A stretch of 57,500 nucleotides of DNA from Neocallimastix lanati (nom. inval.) (GCA_016946835.1 JACVTC010000132.1:405001-462500), one strand, 5' to 3'; positions 11,120-26,754 are shown, counted from the stretch's first letter. The notes: generated from the letters alone by a model not told the origin. Translations and numbers: made by a program.

Positions 11120-12034
11120 CCGATAATAAATTATTGAATACATAATAAATAGTAAATAAATAAATGATAAATATTAAATAATTTATTATAAATAAATTAA
11201 TACATAAATAAATAAATAAATAAATGATAAATAAATAATAATTAATGATTAATGAATAATAAATAAATAAATACATAAATAAATAAATAAATAAATGATG
11301 AATAAATAATATTAAATGAAAAGTATTAATCAAATGAATCTATTGCAGTTAGGGTTGCGGTTCACGGTTCTTGTAGTGGTTATAGGGATTATTTTTTTAA
11401 TTTTTTTATAATTTTCTTTTTTTTTTTTAAATTTAATGGTTATAATTGACTGATTGCTTTTATTATAGACTGTTGCTTTTTTCTTTTTTTTTTTAATTAT
11501 ATTTAGAATATATTTATTTTCTTATAGGTATATAATAAATTATTTACTAATAATACATAATAAATAGTAAATAAATAGTAATAATTTATGATAAATAAAT
11601 AAATAATTGATAAATATACACGTATTTAATATTATATTACATAATATATAATAAAATGTTAATCACGTGAATATATTCAGATAGGTTGCGGTTAGGGTTG
11701 TAGTTAGGGTTTTGGTTAAGGGTGGATCATGATATATCGAGATTTTTTTTTCAATAATATTTTTTTATTAATATTATTTTAATTTGAAATTTATTTATTT
11801 TCTTATAGTTATAAATGGTATACTATTATTTAATAATGAATAATAAATAAATAAATACATAAATAAATAAACGATGAATAAATAATAATAAATGATTAAT
11901 ATTAAATATTAAATAATAAAGTATTAATCACATGAGTCTATTGCAGTTAGGGTTGCGGTTAGGGGTAGTTAATAGTTCTTGTAGTGGTTAGAGAATTTTT
12001 TTTTCTTTTTTTTTTTTTTCTTTTCTTTTTATTG
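11120..12034 (-). repeat. Inverted monomers forming the right arm of the large element
   Basis: Orientation flips here. The modules now read GTTGCGGTTCACGGTTCTTG, TTAGGGTTGCGGTTAGGG and AATCACGTGAAT on the + strand. The switch point is the A/T-rich 11120-11335, where AAATAAAT and TAAATAAT runs separate a forward type A end from a reversed type B end. One unit (11680-11725) has four TTAGGG-type blocks in a row with spacer variants, the most telomere-like stretch in the window. Confidence 0.65.
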
Positions 12035-12308
12035 TTTTTCTCATTTTTTTTTTATAGTCAGAGGGTCTAATCAATCGTTTTTAGTAACAATAAGATTTTT
12101 TTATTAATATTATTTTAATTTGAAAAATATTTATTTTCTTATAGATATAAGTGATATATTATTATTTTAATAATAAATTTTTTATAAATATTATTTTAAT
12201 TTGAAATATATTTATTTTCTTATAATAATAAAAAATTTTCAATATTTTTATTATAGAATATTGAATTTATTTTTAAAATAAAAAAACATATATTCATATT
12301 TTACACAA

Positions 12309-12310
<2 letters not shown>
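12035..12310 (-). repeat. Right inverted terminal repeat of the large element
   Basis: Reverse-complement partner of 3743-4015. It runs from CAATCGTTTTTAGTAACAAT outward to TTCATATTTTACACAAC and then a poly-T run. Confidence 0.75.
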
Positions 12311-12345
<35 letters not shown>

Positions 12346-12998
12346 AAATTATTATAAACCCTTTTTTATTTTCTGCATAGAGTTATTTTTTATTATTATT
12401 TTATTGATTTATTTTTTAATATCTTCCATTTTATAAAACATAAACTTATCATAGTTATAATATTATTATCAATATAAAATATGTAAATTATAATAGAAAG
12501 TAAACATTATATAATAAATATTATAAATATTAAAAGCATATAAATAAATATTGTTGAAGAACAATTTCAATTAAAAAAAAAAGTAAAAGTATTTTTTATA
12601 AAATAAATATATATATATATTTAAATTCAATAATTATTCAAAATATTCAAAATATATAAATGAATATTGTTAAAAGCAAAGTATTTATAAAAGAAAAAAA
12701 TTTTTATAAAAAAATTTATATTAAACAATAGCTTATTAAATAGATATTATTAATATTATTATTATTGATACAAAAATTTTTATTAATTTTAGTTAATAAA
12801 TTTATGTATTCTAAAGTTGCCTTTAATTCTTTTTTTTAAAAGAGAATTATTTTACAACTTCTAAAATAATCATATTGTATATATTTTAATAATTGTCATT
12901 ATAAAATAAAAATAAAAAATATTAGAAAATATTAAAATTGAAATTCTTCTCAATATGATGTGTTGTTATTTTTTTTTTTTTAAAGATTTATTTATAAT
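12311..12998. other. Intergenic spacer
   Basis: Poly-T at 12311-12344, then A/T-rich sequence with no coding signal and no array monomers. Confidence 0.6.
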
Positions 12999-14281
12999 AT
13001 GAGTTTTGTTGGAGTTTATGATGAAAAATTATCAACTAAAGACGTTGAAGTAATTTTAACTCTAAGGTTAAATTACTGATGAATATAAAACAAAAGATTT
13101 GGATGCTTCATATGATGAATTTTCTAGTATTATGAATTCTTGTTCCGGTATAAGTACCAGAACAAGAAATGGCAATGGATATATCTATTAATGAAGGAAA
13201 TGCTACTATTTCTGCTGCTGGTGTTTATATTTGTTGAGGTGATTTACAAGGTTAAGTTTATATTTCAGCTTCAGAAGATGATTTTGTTCATCGTATTTTT
13301 AATAAATAAATTAATTATATGTAATAATGAACCGGAACTTTATGAAATTGAATACTATAAATTAGTTATTACAATGGTTGGAGAAAATTGTCTTACAGAC
13401 TCTACTAACTATAAAATTGATGAATATGAAGAATTTGATGGTTGTGCTTATACTAAAAGTGATTTCTTTTTCAATGGTGAAAGGTATTCTTACAGTTACC
13501 AGTAGTTGTAGTGAAGATATTAGATGAAAGAAAGATTTAAATTTAGTTTTTAGAAATAATTAATGTTTTTTTTTTTTCTAAAGCAAAAGGAATTACAACA
13601 AAGAATTCAACTAGCATCAAAGAAGCTGTAGTTAATGTTGAATCAGGAGATACAGCTATTAAAGCATGTAAAGATGATATTCATGTGGAAACACATCTTA
13701 CAATTAATGAAGGATATATTGATGATAATGATAGTGAAGAAAGACTTGAAGGACAAACTATTGATATTATAGGAGGAGAAACTCATATTAATACTAATGA
13801 TGATAGAATTAATACATCTAAAATTAGATCCTCTAATGATGAATTTGGACCAGGAGGTATGAATAGGTTCAATAAAACAATAACTGCTGAATCAGGAAAT
13901 ATAATAGGTAATTCATCTCAACAGCCTTATTCTATTTTAATTCCAAATCTATCAGAACAAACTGAAACCATAATTTTCAATAATACTGAAGAAAGTACAA
14001 CCCAATATACTATTTATTCAGTTTCAGTTGGAGTTTCTGCTACAATCTACAATTCCAATGACCATAGTTACTACAAAAATAATTCTAAGTAGTAATAATA
14101 ATATTAATACAGGATATGGACAAAATAATCAAAGAAGTTCAATTAAAAATGTAATTCCAACTATCAATTCAAATAATCATTATCAAAATGATAATAACAA
14201 TAATTTCAATAACTTATTTGGTCAAAACAACAATTCCTTTGAACAACAATGGAGCTACAGTTATTGCTTTTATAAGTTAGT
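12999..14281 (+). pseudogene. Decayed carbohydrate-binding domain protein, bacterial (Cthe_2159) type
   Basis: Remains of a gene for the repetitive beta-helix carbohydrate-binding family known from Clostridium Cthe_2159 (DUF4353-like). Pieces in order: MSFVGVYDEKLSTKDVEV (12999-), KTKDLDASYDEF (about 13092-13127), ISINEGNATISAAGVYI, then VYISASEDDFVH. After these come YKLVITMVGENCLTDSTNYK, GCAYTKSDFFFNGE, TVTSSCSEDI, KGITTKNSTSIKEAVVNVE and GDTAIKACKDD, ending in an Asn/Gln-rich tail. The pattern of a Leu-Thr-Asp-Ser turn, a Ser-Lys-x-D/DL step, then GI-x-x-K/N-S and G-D-x-A-I-K follows that family. It is broken by paired TGA codons at 13078-13083, further in-frame stops around 13234-13322, and several frameshifts. 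A T-rich insert near 13566-13580 may be an intron remnant. Such genes in gut fungi are thought to come from rumen bacteria by transfer; here that is inference. Confidence 0.7.
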
Positions 14282-14320
<39 letters not shown>

Positions 14321-15852
14321 ATGTATAGTATACATATATTTTATGTATTACATAATATTATTTTTACTTCTATATAAAAAACATTTAAAATATTTTTCAA
14401 TATTTATATAGCATGAATAATTATTCAATAAAATGATGATAAACACATATATCACACACATATATAATGATAATAGCAATATTATTAGTTAAATATTTAA
14501 TAGACTATTGTATAAACATGGAGAAATGTATTCCTTTCATGTGAATAATACATATATATTAAATAAATAACAATTTAAAGGATTAGGGGCTCACATGTTA
14601 CATGGATTTCAAACAAACAAACAAACAAACAAACAAAAAAAGGCTAAACTATTGTAACGATTGTAACTTATTATAATGAAAAAATTTATTATATAAAATT
14701 GAATATAAATAAAAATAAAATAAATTTAAAATATATATAAACGAAATACGGAAGAGATAATTAATTTCATTTTAATTTTTTATATATAAAATAACATTTA
14801 AAAAATATCACAATATTATCAAAATATTCTTGGGTATATTGCATTCTTTAAAAAATTAATTCTAAAAAACTTTATTTTACTCAATTATAATTTATAGAAA
14901 TTAAGGTTTTTATATTGAAATATTTATATATTTATAAATTATTTTTTAAATATATATATTTATTTTATTAAATATAAATACTATTAATGACATAAAATAG
15001 ATATTTTTTTTTCACTATTTTTTTTTTTTTTTATTTTTTTTTTTATTTATATAAATCATTTTTTAAATTTTTTTTTTTATATGTTTTTATTTTTTTCCCT
15101 TTGATGGTTTTAATAAGTTATGACCCAATAAAATATAAATAAATTGAAGCTAATATAAAAATTTTAATGATTCAATTTTTATTAAACTTTTATATTTAAT
15201 ATTTTAAAATTATTTTTTTTGTAAAACTATTTATATATATTCTAATGAACGTAATATTATATTTAATTTATCCCCACATTATTTTTATTATTTATATTAT
15301 TAAGTTATTCAATTCTATAAGAAAAATTTTGAAAATTTAAATAAATAAATAGATACAAAAATAAATAAAAAAATAGATAAATAAATAAATAAAATAATAA
15401 ATAGAAATAAATAAATAAATAAATAAATGGAAATAAATGGAAATAAATAAATATAAATAAATTAATCATTTGGAATATATTATTTAAAATTTAAAATTTA
15501 ATTTCAATTTATTAGAATAAGATTGTTACGTCTATATATATACATATTAAATGTCAATTATACATTATATAAATATTATACTTTATTTATAGATATATAT
15601 ATATATAAAATTAATAGTACTAATAATATAAAAATCAATTATATATCAAAATCAATATATTTTGAACAGTTGGAATTAATAAAAGATATTGCAAAATAGA
15701 ATATTTAAGTTCACTATATATGTTCGAGTATTCTGCTAATTTTGAATTTATATATAAAAAGTAGAATAAATTATTATTGGTAAAATTAATTATAATATTT
15801 ATAATAAAATTTAACGTATAAATTTATATAAATCTCAATTTAAATTGAAATT

Positions 15853-15891
<39 letters not shown>

Positions 15892-16987
15892 TGCGATGAT
15901 AATTGTAATATAGAATTTATTGAATTTTATATTATTATTACTATTATTATTATTATTATTTTTTTGTAATTACAATAAAGAATTTTGCATTATTTAATAT
16001 TATTTAATATAATTTATTATTTTATATTAATAAGTAATTATAAAAAAAAATATAAATAATATTATGATATAAAAATTATTAATACTAAATATGTATGCAT
16101 TTCATAATAAAAATTAAATATGATTTTTCAAAATTTTTATATTACAAAAAAATAAACATTTTTTAATACAAATACATATGATTAAAAAAATTCTTTTTTA
16201 ATCTAATATTATTATTATTTTTTTTTTAGTTTTATATTTAGTTTTACATTTAATATATTATTAATAATTAAATTAAATATAATTACTAATAGTGGTATGA
16301 ATAACATAAAAATAATGAAAATTAAATTTTTTTTTAATTTTTTTTTTTTTTTTGAAGTATTATGACAAATATTTTTATGAAAATTTAAAAAAAATAATTC
16401 CCTTTTTTTATTTTTTAATTAACTGTTAAATCGAATAAATAATAATATAAAATATAATAGGAATTTAAAATGAAATACTTCTTTACAGCTTGATAGTGTA
16501 TTGTTTAATGTTAGCAATTAACTAATTATTATTTTTGAAATTTATATATTAATAAATAAAATTAATGTAACTATTTTATTTGATTTTTTTTAACAATATA
16601 TATTATATGCTTATTAATGATATATTAATGTTAATATAATACTAATTTAGTATTTTTATAATGTTGAAGTTAGGAAAATTATTATTAATAATTCAGACTT
16701 ACAGAAAAATAATGCAATTTTAATTTTAAATTCAAATTTCAAAAATATTAATTGTAATCTATAATTTCAAAAATTTCTATTTATTTGTTAATTTTCTTGG
16801 TTTTCTGGTTCCTTTTATTATAATCCTTAATACTACTTTTTTTAATCAAGATAATAAAATTAAAAGTAAGAGTATATCTATGTAACAAAATTTTAAGATA
16901 ATAGAATTTAAATCATTATTTATTTTTTTATTTATTTTATTTTATTTTATTTTTATTTTTATTTTTTTATTTTTTTTTTTTTATTTT

Positions 16988-17034
<47 letters not shown>

Positions 17035-17076
17035 AATTTAATATTTTTATTCAAATAAAAATAAATGATATAAATA
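14282..17076. other. Long intergenic spacer
   Basis: A T homopolymer at 14282-14317, a short CAAA run (14609-14636), AAAT runs near 15340-15460, a poly-A run at 15854-15886 and T-rich tracts to 17033. No ORF with coding character, no RNA gene and no array monomer was seen. Confidence 0.6.
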
Positions 17077-17095
17077 ATGTTATTTATATTGAATC

Positions 17096-17097
<2 letters not shown>

Positions 17098-17182
<85 letters not shown>
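17098..17182 (+). repeat. AAT trinucleotide run, potentially poly-asparagine coding
   Basis: About 28 consecutive AAT codons lie in frame with the YME1 start 84 bp downstream. An ATG at 17077 would place them in the protein. More likely they are 5' leader, since a mitochondrial presequence begins at 17266. Confidence 0.7.
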
Positions 17183-17185
<3 letters not shown>

Positions 17186-17265
17186 TGTATTATAAGAATA
17201 GTTATTACTTAAATATTAATAAATACTTAAATATTATTTATAATTGTACAATTACTAATATTAGC

Positions 17266-20887
<3,622 letters not shown>

Positions 20888-21309
20888 TTATGAATATATT
20901 TAAAAATATTTCAAATAAAATTAAAATGAAATAAAAAGATAAAAAAAAAATTTTTTTTTTTTGTAATTATATTATTAAAAAAAAAAAAAAACTATCCTAA
21001 AAAATAATAAAAATATTAATAATAACAAAAAAAAATAAAAAAAAAAAAAATAAAGTAAATAAAGAATTATAAAACCATAGAAAAAAAAATATATATGTAT
21101 ATATATAATTTTGAAATATTTTATTTTATTTTATTTTATTTTTAGTATTAATAGTTAAAATGATCAATAAAGAAAAAATAAAGAAAATAAATTAAAATTT
21201 TAATTTAATTTTATTTAAATGGGAATAGAATATTATTTTAATTGACATTTTTTTTTGTCATACTAAAGTAATTAAAATATTTAAAAAATTCATTAGAATT
21301 TTTTTTAAA

Positions 21310-21374
21310 ATAAATAAATAAATAAATAAATAAATAAACAAATAAATAAATAAATAAATAAATAAATAAACAAA

Positions 21375-21429
<55 letters not shown>

Positions 21430-21473
21430 ACAAACAAACAAACAAACAAACAAACAAACAAATAAATAAATAA
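21310..21473. repeat. AAAT tetranucleotide microsatellite with CAAA variants
   Basis: About 40 tandem units, mostly AAAT with a block of CAAA near 21430-21460. It produces open frames encoding Phe-Ile-Tyr-Leu on the minus strand. These are simple-sequence artefacts, not genes. Confidence 0.9.
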
Positions 21474-21932
21474 ATAATATTTATACATTATTATGATTAA
21501 CATGATATTGGTTTAATTATTTAAAATTAATGACCAAATAAATTTTTTAGTATACTTTATTTGGTTTATATTAACCTAAGGAAATTTTTTAAATCTAAAT
21601 CTTACATATTTTACTATTGACTTTTTTTTTTTTTTAATTTTTTTTTTTTTTTAGATTTCTTTATATTATCTATTCCATTTAATAATTTATATCTTTTTAC
21701 TACTTATTTATTTATTTATTTTAACTACTTATTATTTATTATTATTATTTCTATTATTAATTAATAATTTTTTTAATGATATACTATATTTAATATAATT
21801 TAGTACATTTAATAATCTTTAAATAGAGAAAACTTTTAATTAAAACTATTTTATTATATAGCCATTAATGTAGGAATAAAACTTTGTAAATTATAAAAAA
21901 ATAAATAAAATATTCAAAATACAATAATTATT

Positions 21933-21980
<48 letters not shown>

Positions 21981-22577
21981 TTAATAATAGTTATAAAAAT
22001 CGATTTTTCTTTTTCTTTTTCTTTTTTTTTTTTTTTTTTTATTCTTTGATTTTTATTTCTATATAGTATTTTAATTATCAGATTCAGTAGTTATATTTAT
22101 TATATTTAATTATATTTATTTTATTGTATATTTATTATTTTATTGTATATTATATAGTTATATTTATTTATTTTATCAATAATCTTCAAATTTAACAAAT
22201 AAAATAAAAAGGAAAAAAGAAAAAAAGAAAAAAGAAATAATTAAATATATTATTTACTTTAATATATAAAAACTTTAATAAAGTTTTTATATAATGAATA
22301 TTTAGTATATTTTAATATTTAGCATATTTTATTTATATATTTCAAAGTTCGGGGTGGGAATAAAAAATTTTTATTATTTAATTTTATTTTATGTATAATT
22401 GTCTTAATGACATTTTTAAATTGTTACATTTCTTTTTTCTCTTCTAATATCTTTAATTTTATTTTATCCAATCATATTTATGAAATATTGATACGTTATA
22501 TTCTTTTTAATCTAAAATTAATTATGATAGAGAGACATAAATAAAAACAACCACATATAATAAATGTATTAAAAAAT

Positions 22578-22716
22578 AGAATGTATTTACTGTTTTACCC
22601 AATCATAATTCAGATCTTATAAATAATTTTCTTTCTTCAAATTTTTTGAGTAAAGGTAATAATAGTAATGATGAAAACAACAACAAAGAAAAAAAGAAAT
22701 TAGAATATGAAAAATA
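22578..22716 (+). pseudogene. Orphan coding-like fragment, unidentified
   Basis: After an AAATAG that could be a 3' splice site, one frame reads VFTVLPNHNSDLINNFLSS, then an Asn/Glu/Lys-rich tail ending KKLEYEK and TAG. Composition is richer in C and G than the spacer around it, with codons like those of real exons. No upstream exon, start codon or homologue was recognised. It could be the last exon of an undetected gene or a decayed fragment. Confidence 0.25.
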
Positions 22717-23270
22717 GAGTATATTAAGATATATTTTTATTTTATTATTACATTGTTAAATAATTAACAACACAATAATATATAGTGTAATTATTATAAT
22801 TGAATTTTTTTTAAAATATAATTATTTTAAATATATTTAAAAGTAAGAATTTTTATATATAATTATTTTTTTTATTATAATTAATAATTATATATAAAAT
22901 TTATTTTTCTTTTTATTAGAATATATATATAAATATATATACATATTTAAATTAATGAATATATAAATTTTAAATATTTATTGATTTGTTCTTGTAATCA
23001 TTTTATTGAATGTTAAAAAAATTAAAAATAAATAATAATTTTATTAATTAATAATTAATTAATTATAAATGATATTTAATAAAAAAAAAAAAAAAATAAT
23101 CCATAAATAGATTTTAATATAATTATAAATTATAAATATATAATTTTTTTTTCTTTATTTTTTTTCCCTTTAAAATCAAAATAATAATAAAATTTAAAGA
23201 TTTAATAAATATTAATCAAATTTCCTCTTTAATAATTTTATATTCAAGAATAATAAATTAAAAAACTAAA

Positions 23271-23611
23271 ATGGATACTAGAGAAAAATTACAAGCTATG
23301 AACACTCCAATGAACAAACAAGTAAATATAGAAGAATAGTCGTAAAATAATAATTAAAATTTAAAGATAGTTTAAAAATAGAAATAATTTGAAAATTCTT
23401 TTTTATACAAAACTAATGTGAATAAACAATACTAATGAAATTTGTAAAAATAAATAAATAGGTTATTTTTATGTTTGTTGTCTTAATTGGAATGCAATTT
23501 GTAAGTTTAAAAAATTGATAAAAGATTAAGATAATAATTAAACCAAATCAAAAAAGCAATATAACATTGATAAAAATAATATTTTATTTTTTTTAATTAT
23601 TTTTTATTTTC

Positions 23612-23648
<37 letters not shown>

Positions 23649-24619
23649 CCTTTATATTTCTTTTCTTTTCATTATATAATAATTTGCTATAACTCAAATT
23701 TATAATTTTTTAAAAAATGTATATTTATATTATTTATTAAAAAGGTTAACAAAATTGATTTTGAAAATCCAACTAACAAAATGTAAGATTAAGATTATAG
23801 CATATATATTAGTGATTACTTAATTTTAAAGAACTTTTATTAATAATAATAATAATAATTATTTTTTAATCAGGTACTTATTTATTGCTTATGGTGTTGC
23901 TCAACTTCTTACTGTTTGCGCTGCTACTTTAATTTACTTCAGAATTAAACAAAAGAATGGTATATATTTTTATTAAAACTATAATAGTATTGTATTGAAT
24001 TATTTCGAACAAAAATTTAATATATATATTCATTATTAAATAAATAATGATAGAAAAGGAATTAATTCACATCAAGAACGGTGGTATTATGGAAAAGGCT
24101 CAAGCTGCTGTTGACAAGTAAATTAAAATTATATATATTTACTAAAATATTGGATCATTACCCAAATTAATATTTTTTGATTAAAATAATTTTTAAAGGG
24201 ATGTTGATGAAAATGAAATCATTACTCAAACTGTTATGGAATACGATTTAGCCAAGTGTAAGCAAATGTTCTCTAATGTTGCTCTTACTGTTGCTCTTAG
24301 TGGTTTCCTTTACTACAAATTCCAAATCATTAAGCCATTAGCTATTCAAAGTATCTTTGCTATTAAGAATCTTCTTGAACAACCATTAGTCAGTATTCAC
24401 ATTTTAGGTAAACCAGCTACTGGTAGTTTAGCTAGACCATTCAAATCAGGAAACTTCTTAGCGTAAGTATAAATAATATTTAGAAATAATATTTCTCTTT
24501 TTATTTACATTATTATTAAATAATATTTATATTTAATTTTTTTTTTTAAAAATAATAGTCCACAAGAAGAAGCTGTTACTGACAAGGATTACAAGCGCAT
24601 GGAAAAGAAGAAGAACTAG
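23271..24619 (+). CDS. SND3: SND3/PHO88, SRP-independent ER targeting membrane protein
   Basis: Orthologue of yeast Pho88/Snd3, an ER membrane protein first linked to phosphate transport and later to SRP-independent targeting. Seven exons: 23271-23321, 23462-23500, 23745-23782, 23874-23959, 24054-24117, 24199-24462 and 24559-24619. They total 603 nt (200 residues, near the usual 190) with all phases agreeing. The hallmark IHILGKPATGSLARPFKSG near the C-terminus matches the family signature HLFGKPATGDLKRPFK. Hydrophobic segments are VIFMFVVLIGMQF, YLFIAYGVAQLLTVCAATL and VALTVALSGFLYYKF; the middle carries ENPT in a short loop as in yeast. The tail is charged and ends KKKN. The codons use more C and G at the third position than neighbouring genes, in keeping with high expression. 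Small exons and six introns in 1.35 kb. Confidence 0.93.
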
Positions 24620-24757
24620 ATAAATAAAGTTTCTTAATAAAATAAAATAGAATAGAAATAATAGAAATTAAAAAAAAAATAAATAAAAATTAATGAAAAT
24701 AATAAAATATATATATTAATTTTTTTAGAAAAATTCAAAATAATTAAAAATTTTTAT

Positions 24758-24800
<43 letters not shown>

Positions 24801-25119
24801 AAAAAAAGAAAAAAAAGAAAAAGAAAAAAGTTAATTAATTAATAATTAATAATAAAGAGGAAATTGATAAAAAAAAAAGGTAAAGAAATAATAAGAAAGT
24901 TAAATTTTTAGTAATATTTTTAATTTCATAATAAAAACAAAAATTTTTCTTATTGTTTCTTAATCTTTTTTTTTTTTTTTTTATCATTTTTTAATGTAAT
25001 AATTACTTTATAATAATAATAATAAAAAATAATGAAGTAATTATGAAAATAAAAATAATAGAATTATAGATATTATAAATATATAAATATTTTTTATTAT
25101 GTAATTTTATTTTTCTCAA

Positions 25120-25175
<56 letters not shown>

Positions 25176-25925
25176 TATGCATTTAATAAAATAAATAAAA
25201 TAAAAACATCTCATAAATAACATATAATGTAGATGTGTTAATAATATCATTATAATAGGCTATCAGAAGTTATAAAGTTGTAGAAATTTACATTCCAATT
25301 GTTTTTTATGTTGTGATAAAAAAAAAATATATATATATATATAGTTTGCAACAACAACAAAAATTAATTGACGGAGAGTGTCAACTATATGGCCATGAAG
25401 AATTTAAAATTGAATCTCTTAGTGATAATAGTTCTCTTGACCAGAAAGAGGGGAAGCTTTTTAGGAGACTCATATATTATAATTTTATAGATGTTAACTT
25501 TCTTGTTTTATTTTAATAAATATAAAATATGTTAGAAGAAATGATTTCAATTCTCATCTATAATATCTAGATTAATTTTAAAATATATATATATATATTT
25601 TTATTATCATTCATATATATCACATATTATATCATATTTATATAATATGTAGTATATGTAGTATATGTAGCTTTTTTTTTTTATATTTATTTTTTTTATG
25701 ATATCCTAATTAGTTAAAAAATAGTATTTTTATTTTATTAAACAAGAGAAAAAAACAAATACTTTTTTTTTTATTTTTTTATTTTTTTTTTTAAATTATT
25801 AAAATTTGTACCTAAATATTTGAATATGCTCAGTTAAATTTTATCATACATAAGGTACCTACATCGTCCCTACTTTTTGACTAATTCAGATTTTCCATCA
25901 CAGGAGGTTTCATTTACATAGAAAT
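24620..25925. other. Intergenic spacer
   Basis: A poly-A run at about 24761-24798, poly-T at 25122-25163 and general A/T-rich sequence. A reading frame of 67 codons at 25313-25516 (with KLIDGECQLYGHEEF) has more G and C than its surroundings but no start context, splice sites or recognised family. It may be a decayed exon. Confidence 0.5.
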
Positions 25926-26330
<405 letters not shown>

Positions 26331-26579
26331 CCTGTAGTAATTTGACGCCAGAAATTTTTTAATTTTTTTAATACAGTTAACTAATTTATTCATAATAAAT
26401 AAATACAATAATAATAAATAACATATTATTAATAACAAATAATAAATAAAAAAAATTTTTTTTAGTTATTTAAAAAATTATGATATAAAATATTTATTTA
26501 AAAGAATTTTTATCTATAGTGTATACAATTAAATATATTTACTCATTTAAATGTTTAATATAATTATTTTATTATAAAT

Positions 26580-26652
26580 AGAAGAAAATATAAATATTGA
26601 AATAAGTGAAACTAATCGAGGAAAAGAACAAATTATTATTACCAATATATAT
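26580..26652 (+). pseudogene. Truncated copy of the FLYWCH gene start
   Basis: The frame reads ENINIEISETNRGKEQIII and then breaks. The intact gene 500 bp downstream starts EIEISETNRGREQIIVDK. This is a duplicate of its first codons with only a few changes. It lies between two fragments of the GCATTTCGG repeat, so a mobile element may have carried it. Confidence 0.6.
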
Positions 26653-26754
26653 AAAAAAAAAATTATAAAATTATAAAAAAAATAAAAAAAAAAAAACTTC
26701 AACCCTAATTTGATAATATTTATTAAAATGATTTATTTATTAATTTAAAAAGCC

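Larger units (their letters stand above)
5684..11120 (+). repeat. Dimeric satellite-like array, about 280-bp monomers of two kinds
   Basis: Two monomer types alternate. Type A has CGATTGATCAGTTATTATCA, GCACTATAAATAAAAATGAG, CTCGATATATCATGAATCAC, then CCCTAACCGCAACCCTAAC and GATCCACGTGATTAAC. Type B has CAACAGTCTATAATAAAAA, TCAGTCAATTATAACCATTA, ATCTCTATAACCACCACAAG, then AACCGTGAACCGCAACCCTA and a TTTGATTAATAC end without CACGTG. Type A CCCTAA blocks lie near 5690, 6605, 8022, 8595, 9160, 10028 and 10557. Type B blocks lie near 6370, 7745, 8310, 8880, 9450, 10310 and 10850. A dimer is about 560-570 bp. The stretch 6860-7480 is less regular. Confidence 0.7.
3743..12310. mobile_element. Large foldback-like element or bounded satellite block with inverted ends
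   Basis: The two edges are inverted copies of each other. Reading in from 3743 and, on the other strand, in from 12310, both start GTTG, run through TAAAATATGAAT, and stay nearly identical for about 270 bp up to the first CGATTGATC block and AATGAG. Outside these edges lies a poly-A run on the left (3720-3742) and a poly-T run on the right (12311-12344), so the symmetry extends into the homopolymers. The interior is made almost entirely of related monomers of about 280 bp. No transposase or other intact ORF was found inside. Long inverted ends around tandem subrepeats recall Foldback-type transposons. A bounded satellite or centromere-like block is the alternative. No convincing target-site duplication was found outside the homopolymers. 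Confidence 0.6.
20888..23270. other. Intergenic spacer with microsatellites
   Basis: AAAT/CAAA tetranucleotides at 21310-21473, AAT trinucleotides at about 21936-21980 and T-rich tracts. Apart from the short coding-like piece at 22578-22716, no gene was seen. Confidence 0.6.

Noticed and set aside
3960-12200. CRISPR-like regular repeats
   Set aside because: Unit length of about 280 bp, diverged copies and a eukaryotic setting rule this out.
13140-13505. Separate 121-codon gene
   Set aside because: Its second half continues the carbohydrate-binding family seen in neighbouring frames, so it is one piece of the broken gene.
21238-21503. Open frames of 71 and 81 codons on the minus strand
   Set aside because: They consist of Phe-Ile-Tyr-Leu repeats read through an AAAT microsatellite and have no start context or introns.
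25313-25516. 67-codon frame with KLIDGECQLYGHEEFKIES
   Set aside because: It has slightly coding-like composition but no start, splice or family evidence; noted only as a possible decayed exon.
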